Shown here: piece after piece, positions 61,805 through 64,000 of the stretch
Layout: every line of letters begins with the position of its first letter
How positions within the stretch are numbered: the stretch's first letter is position 1
NCBI GenBank assembly: GCA_020638995.1
Contig: JACKHM010000001.1
Location: 2,046,001 to 2,110,000, forward strand
Source: Planctomycetaceae bacterium
GTDB taxonomy: Bacteria > Planctomycetota > Planctomycetia > Pirellulales > Pirellulaceae
Length of the DNA: 64,000 nucleotides
Reading direction: 5' to 3'
The notes under the pieces: generated by a model
The model's input: the letters and a program-made list of their open reading frames with translations, nothing else
What the model was told of the DNA's origin: nothing
Database searches by the model: none
Made by a program: the position numbers and the translations under genes

Positions 61805-64000
61805 ATGACGAATTCACCGACCGTCGATCTGGAAACGATAGCCAACCGGCTGGATGTGCCAGTGGACCGCGCGCGGCATACGCTAGCGTTGCTTGATGAA
61901 GGCAATACCGTTGCATTCATTACACGCTATCGCAAGGACCAAACCGGCGGTTTGGATGAAGAGCAAATTCAGAGCGTCCAACGTGAAGCAAATCAGTCTC
62001 GCCAGCTTGCAGATCGCAAGGCTTCGGTGCTGAAGCTGATTGACGCACAAGGAAAACTGACATCCAGTTTGCGAAAGCGCGTCGAGTCGGCCCCATCGAT
62101 CCGACGACTCGAAGATCTCTATGCACCGTTCAAATCAAACAAACAGTCGCTTGCCTCGCTTGCTCACCAGCGAGGATTAGGTCCGCTGGCCGAAGAAATC
62201 TTGTCGGGGGTCAGTTGCGATCTGGAGACGCGAGCTGCGGAGTTCGTTTCGCCTGGGAACGAGTTGGAAACAACCGCGGACGTGCTCGCGGGCGTTAAGT
62301 ACATCATCGCCGAAGTATTTAGCGAAAGAACGGATGTCCGCTCGAAACTTCGCGAGATCTATGTACGCACCGGAAGGCTGATTTGCACAAGACAAGATTC
62401 GGCGGACGACGTAGCGTCCTTGCCATCCGACGGCAGCGAGTCGCCGCGTGGTGTGGGACAGGCTGACGAGACTACTGATGGTATCGCTGGCGAACTCACT
62501 GCGAAGCCAAAGATCTCTGTGCGGCAACGTAAACGAAACAAGCTCGAGAGCTCGCTTCGCGACTACTTGAACTACAGCGAAGCGCTCAGCAAAGTCCGCG
62601 CGCACCGCATCTTGGCAATCAACCGAGGCGAACGCGCACGGATCTTGCGCGTTCGCATCGACAGCGATATGGATGCGCTGACGGCGGCGGCGGCCGATCT
62701 GTTGATCGAACCCACGCATACAAACGGCGAGTTCTTGCGAGAATGCGCGAAGACCTTCACCGCACGCTCCATCGTCCCCAGTCTTGAACGCGAATTGCGG
62801 CGAGAGTTGACGGAAGCCGCGGAAACCCATGCGGTCTCGGTGTTCGCGAGGAATTTGCGGAACCTTTTCCTGCAGCGACCTGTTCACGGTCGCCGCGTGC
62901 TGGCGATTGATCCCGGTTTTAAGAGCGGCTGTAAGCTAGCAGCTCTCGATGAGTTCGGGGGCGTATTGCAACAGCAGACCATCTACCTGATCGGTGACGA
63001 CGCTAAACGCGATGCGGCACGAGCCAAAATTGTAGAGTTTGTTACCTCGCACAATCTATCTGTCATCGCGATTGGCAATGGAGCTGCGTGCCGCGAGGCC
63101 GAGCAGATGGTGGCCGCTGCCATCGAGGGCGAACTGCAGGATCGGCGCGTCGAGTATGTAATCGTCAATGAGGCTGGAGCGAGCGTCTATTCAACAAGTG
63201 CGATCGGACGTGAAGAGTTGCCGGATTTCGACGCCACGATTCGCAGCGCGATTTCAATCGGGCGACGTTTGCTCGACCCACTCTCGGAACTGGTCAAAAT
63301 CAATCCCGCCAACATCGGCGTTGGGATGTATCAACACGATGTAAAAGCCAAGCATCTGCGGGAGTCGCTCGACGCCGTCATAGAGTCCTGTGTGAACTTT
63401 GTTGGTGTAGACGTGAACACCGCCAGCCCATCGCTACTAAGTTATGTCTCGGGCCTCAATCAACTGACGGCCAGGCGAATCTACGAATATCGGTTGGAGC
63501 ACGGTCCGTTTCGCAATCGAGAACAGATTCGCGATGTGCCGGGGATTGGCGAGTCGACATTCGTGCAGGCGGCAGGTTTCCTGAAGATTGCCGATGGCGA
63601 CAATCCGCTCGACGCGACTTGGATTCATCCCGAAAGTTATGAGGTCGCGACAAAGGTGCTTGAGCGACTGGGAAGCAGCATCGCAGAGCTTGCCAGTTTC
63701 GTCGCGCGGGACGCCGTCGACAACAGAAATCGCGAGCGCGAGTCCGCGGTACCGCATACATCTTTGCCAACGGGGCTGTCGGGCGACAAGCTGTCCTCAA
63801 TAGATCTAGGCGAGTTGGCAAATGACCTCGGCGTTGGTGAACTGTCGTTACGCGACATCCTCGACTCCCTTTCCAGGCCCGGTCGCGACCCGCGAGAAGA
63901 TCTGCCAGCACCGGCGTTTCGGTCAGGCATTATGAAGATTGACGATATCGAACCTGGAATGGAGCTGACTGGAACGGTGTTGAACGTCGTCGATTTTGGC
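61805..64000 (+). CDS. tex: Tex family RNA-binding protein (3' end outside window)
   Basis: The frame from ATG 61805 is open to the right edge: 732 codons, without its stop. Tex is a transcription-linked RNA-binding protein. N-terminal family motifs NTVAFITRYRKDQTGGLDEE, LEDLYAPFKSNKQSLA and SLRDYLNYSEALSKV are followed by the YqgF-like core RVLAIDPGFKSGCKLAAL, then VVNEAGASVYSTSAIGREEL and NPANIGVGMYQHDVKAKHLR, and helix-hairpin-helix segments (RDVPGIGESTFVQAAGFLKI). The last visible residues, GMELTGTVLNVVDFG, are the start of the S1 domain. An insert of about 45 residues (after GRLICTRQDS) is Asp/Ser/Gly-rich. It probably lacks only the C-terminal 50-100 residues in this window. Confidence 0.95.
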   Translation, partial: MTNSPTVDLETIANRLDVPVDRARHTLALLDEGNTVAFITRYRKDQTGGLDEEQIQSVQREANQSRQLADRKASVLKLIDAQGKLTSSLRKRVESAPSIRRLEDLYAPFKSNKQSLASLAHQRGLGPLAEEILSGVSCDLETRAAEFVSPGNELETTADVLAGVKYIIAEVFSERTDVRSKLREIYVRTGRLICTRQDSADDVASLPSDGSESPRGVGQADETTDGIAGELTAKPKISVRQRKRNKLESSLRDYLNYSEALSKVRAHRILAINRGERARILRVRIDSDMDALTAAAADLLIEPTHTNGEFLRECAKTFTARSIVPSLERELRRELTEAAETHAVSVFARNLRNLFLQRPVHGRRVLAIDPGFKSGCKLAALDEFGGVLQQQTIYLIGDDAKRDAARAKIVEFVTSHNLSVIAIGNGAACREAEQMVAAAIEGELQDRRVEYVIVNEAGASVYSTSAIGREELPDFDATIRSAISIGRRLLDPLSELVKINPANIGVGMYQHDVKAKHLRESLDAVIESCVNFVGVDVNTASPSLLSYVSGLNQLTARRIYEYRLEHGPFRNREQIRDVPGIGESTFVQAAGFLKIADGDNPLDATWIHPESYEVATKVLERLGSSIAELASFVARDAVDNRNRERESAVPHTSLPTGLSGDKLSSIDLGELANDLGVGELSLRDILDSLSRPGRDPREDLPAPAFRSGIMKIDDIEPGMELTGTVLNVVDFG

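Noticed and set aside
1..64000. tRNA, rRNA or CRISPR
   Set aside because: No tRNA cloverleaf or rRNA signature was recognised, and no array of short repeats with regular unique spacers. The repeats at 12089, 13225 and 38226 are too few or have no spacers.

Overview
The window looks like a chromosomal segment of a planctomycete, most likely from the Pirellulales. The basis is gene content: a DUF1501 protein, two exported sulfatases, a DUF1080 (3-keto-disaccharide hydrolase) protein, a PVC-type CxxCH haem-binding protein, an ECF sigma/anti-sigma operon, a large exported protein with an LEERRVLD motif near its N-terminus, and several very large lineage-type proteins of unknown role. Base composition was not computed. 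No rRNA, tRNA, CRISPR array or phage module was seen.

Layout. 1-6876: exported catabolic proteins (DUF1501, ceramidase-like, esterase, DUF1080, sulfatase) with exodeoxyribonuclease III between them. 6909-9530: a doubtful ORF, then a fused HemD-HemE haem-biosynthesis gene. 9634-14040: a decayed, rearranged stretch holding a GNAT remnant, a haem-binding protein lacking its N-terminal domain, short repeats, an Rpn/PD-(D/E)XK nuclease and Ser/Gly-rich coding scraps. 14041-21554: a second sulfatase with a non-canonical active-site motif and a 1985-residue polytopic membrane protein. 21783-27039: an FHA protein, a btaA-btaB pair for betaine lipid synthesis, a small membrane protein, a 3-methyladenine glycosylase and a ThDP-dependent decarboxylase-like enzyme. 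27088-34454: a 1348-residue protein of unknown function, an exported beta-propeller protein and a dicarboxylate/amino-acid symporter.

34702-45850: a small exported protein; a divergent pair of zinc-type P1B ATPase and ZIP transporter; a palindromic repeat; a lipoprotein; a Lys-rich small protein; an M20 peptidase coupled to a BFD-like [2Fe-2S] protein; an NDT-like protein overlapping rlmN; an ECF sigma/anti-sigma/third-gene operon; and an SDR. 46044-53801: one long operon-like run, RDD - SpoIIM-like - membrane protein - DUF4129 - DUF4350 - MoxR ATPase - DUF58, several joined by 4-nt ATGA overlaps. 53998-64000: a 2017-residue repeat-built exported protein, a LOG-family protein, a small protein with a clear terminator, and tex, which runs off the window.

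How the genes work together. The MoxR run is a coherent AAA-chaperone/envelope module. The two bta genes should suffice to make a phosphorus-free betaine lipid from diacylglycerol and SAM. The ATPase/ZIP pair balances zinc export and uptake. The sulfatases and companion hydrolases fit degradation of sulfated polysaccharide or other algal or detrital polymers. I see no clearly new defence or mobile system. The best candidates for new biology are the HemD-HemE fusion, the MoxR run, the two giant proteins of unknown function (15597-21554 and 27088-31134), and the decayed junction at 12063-14040.
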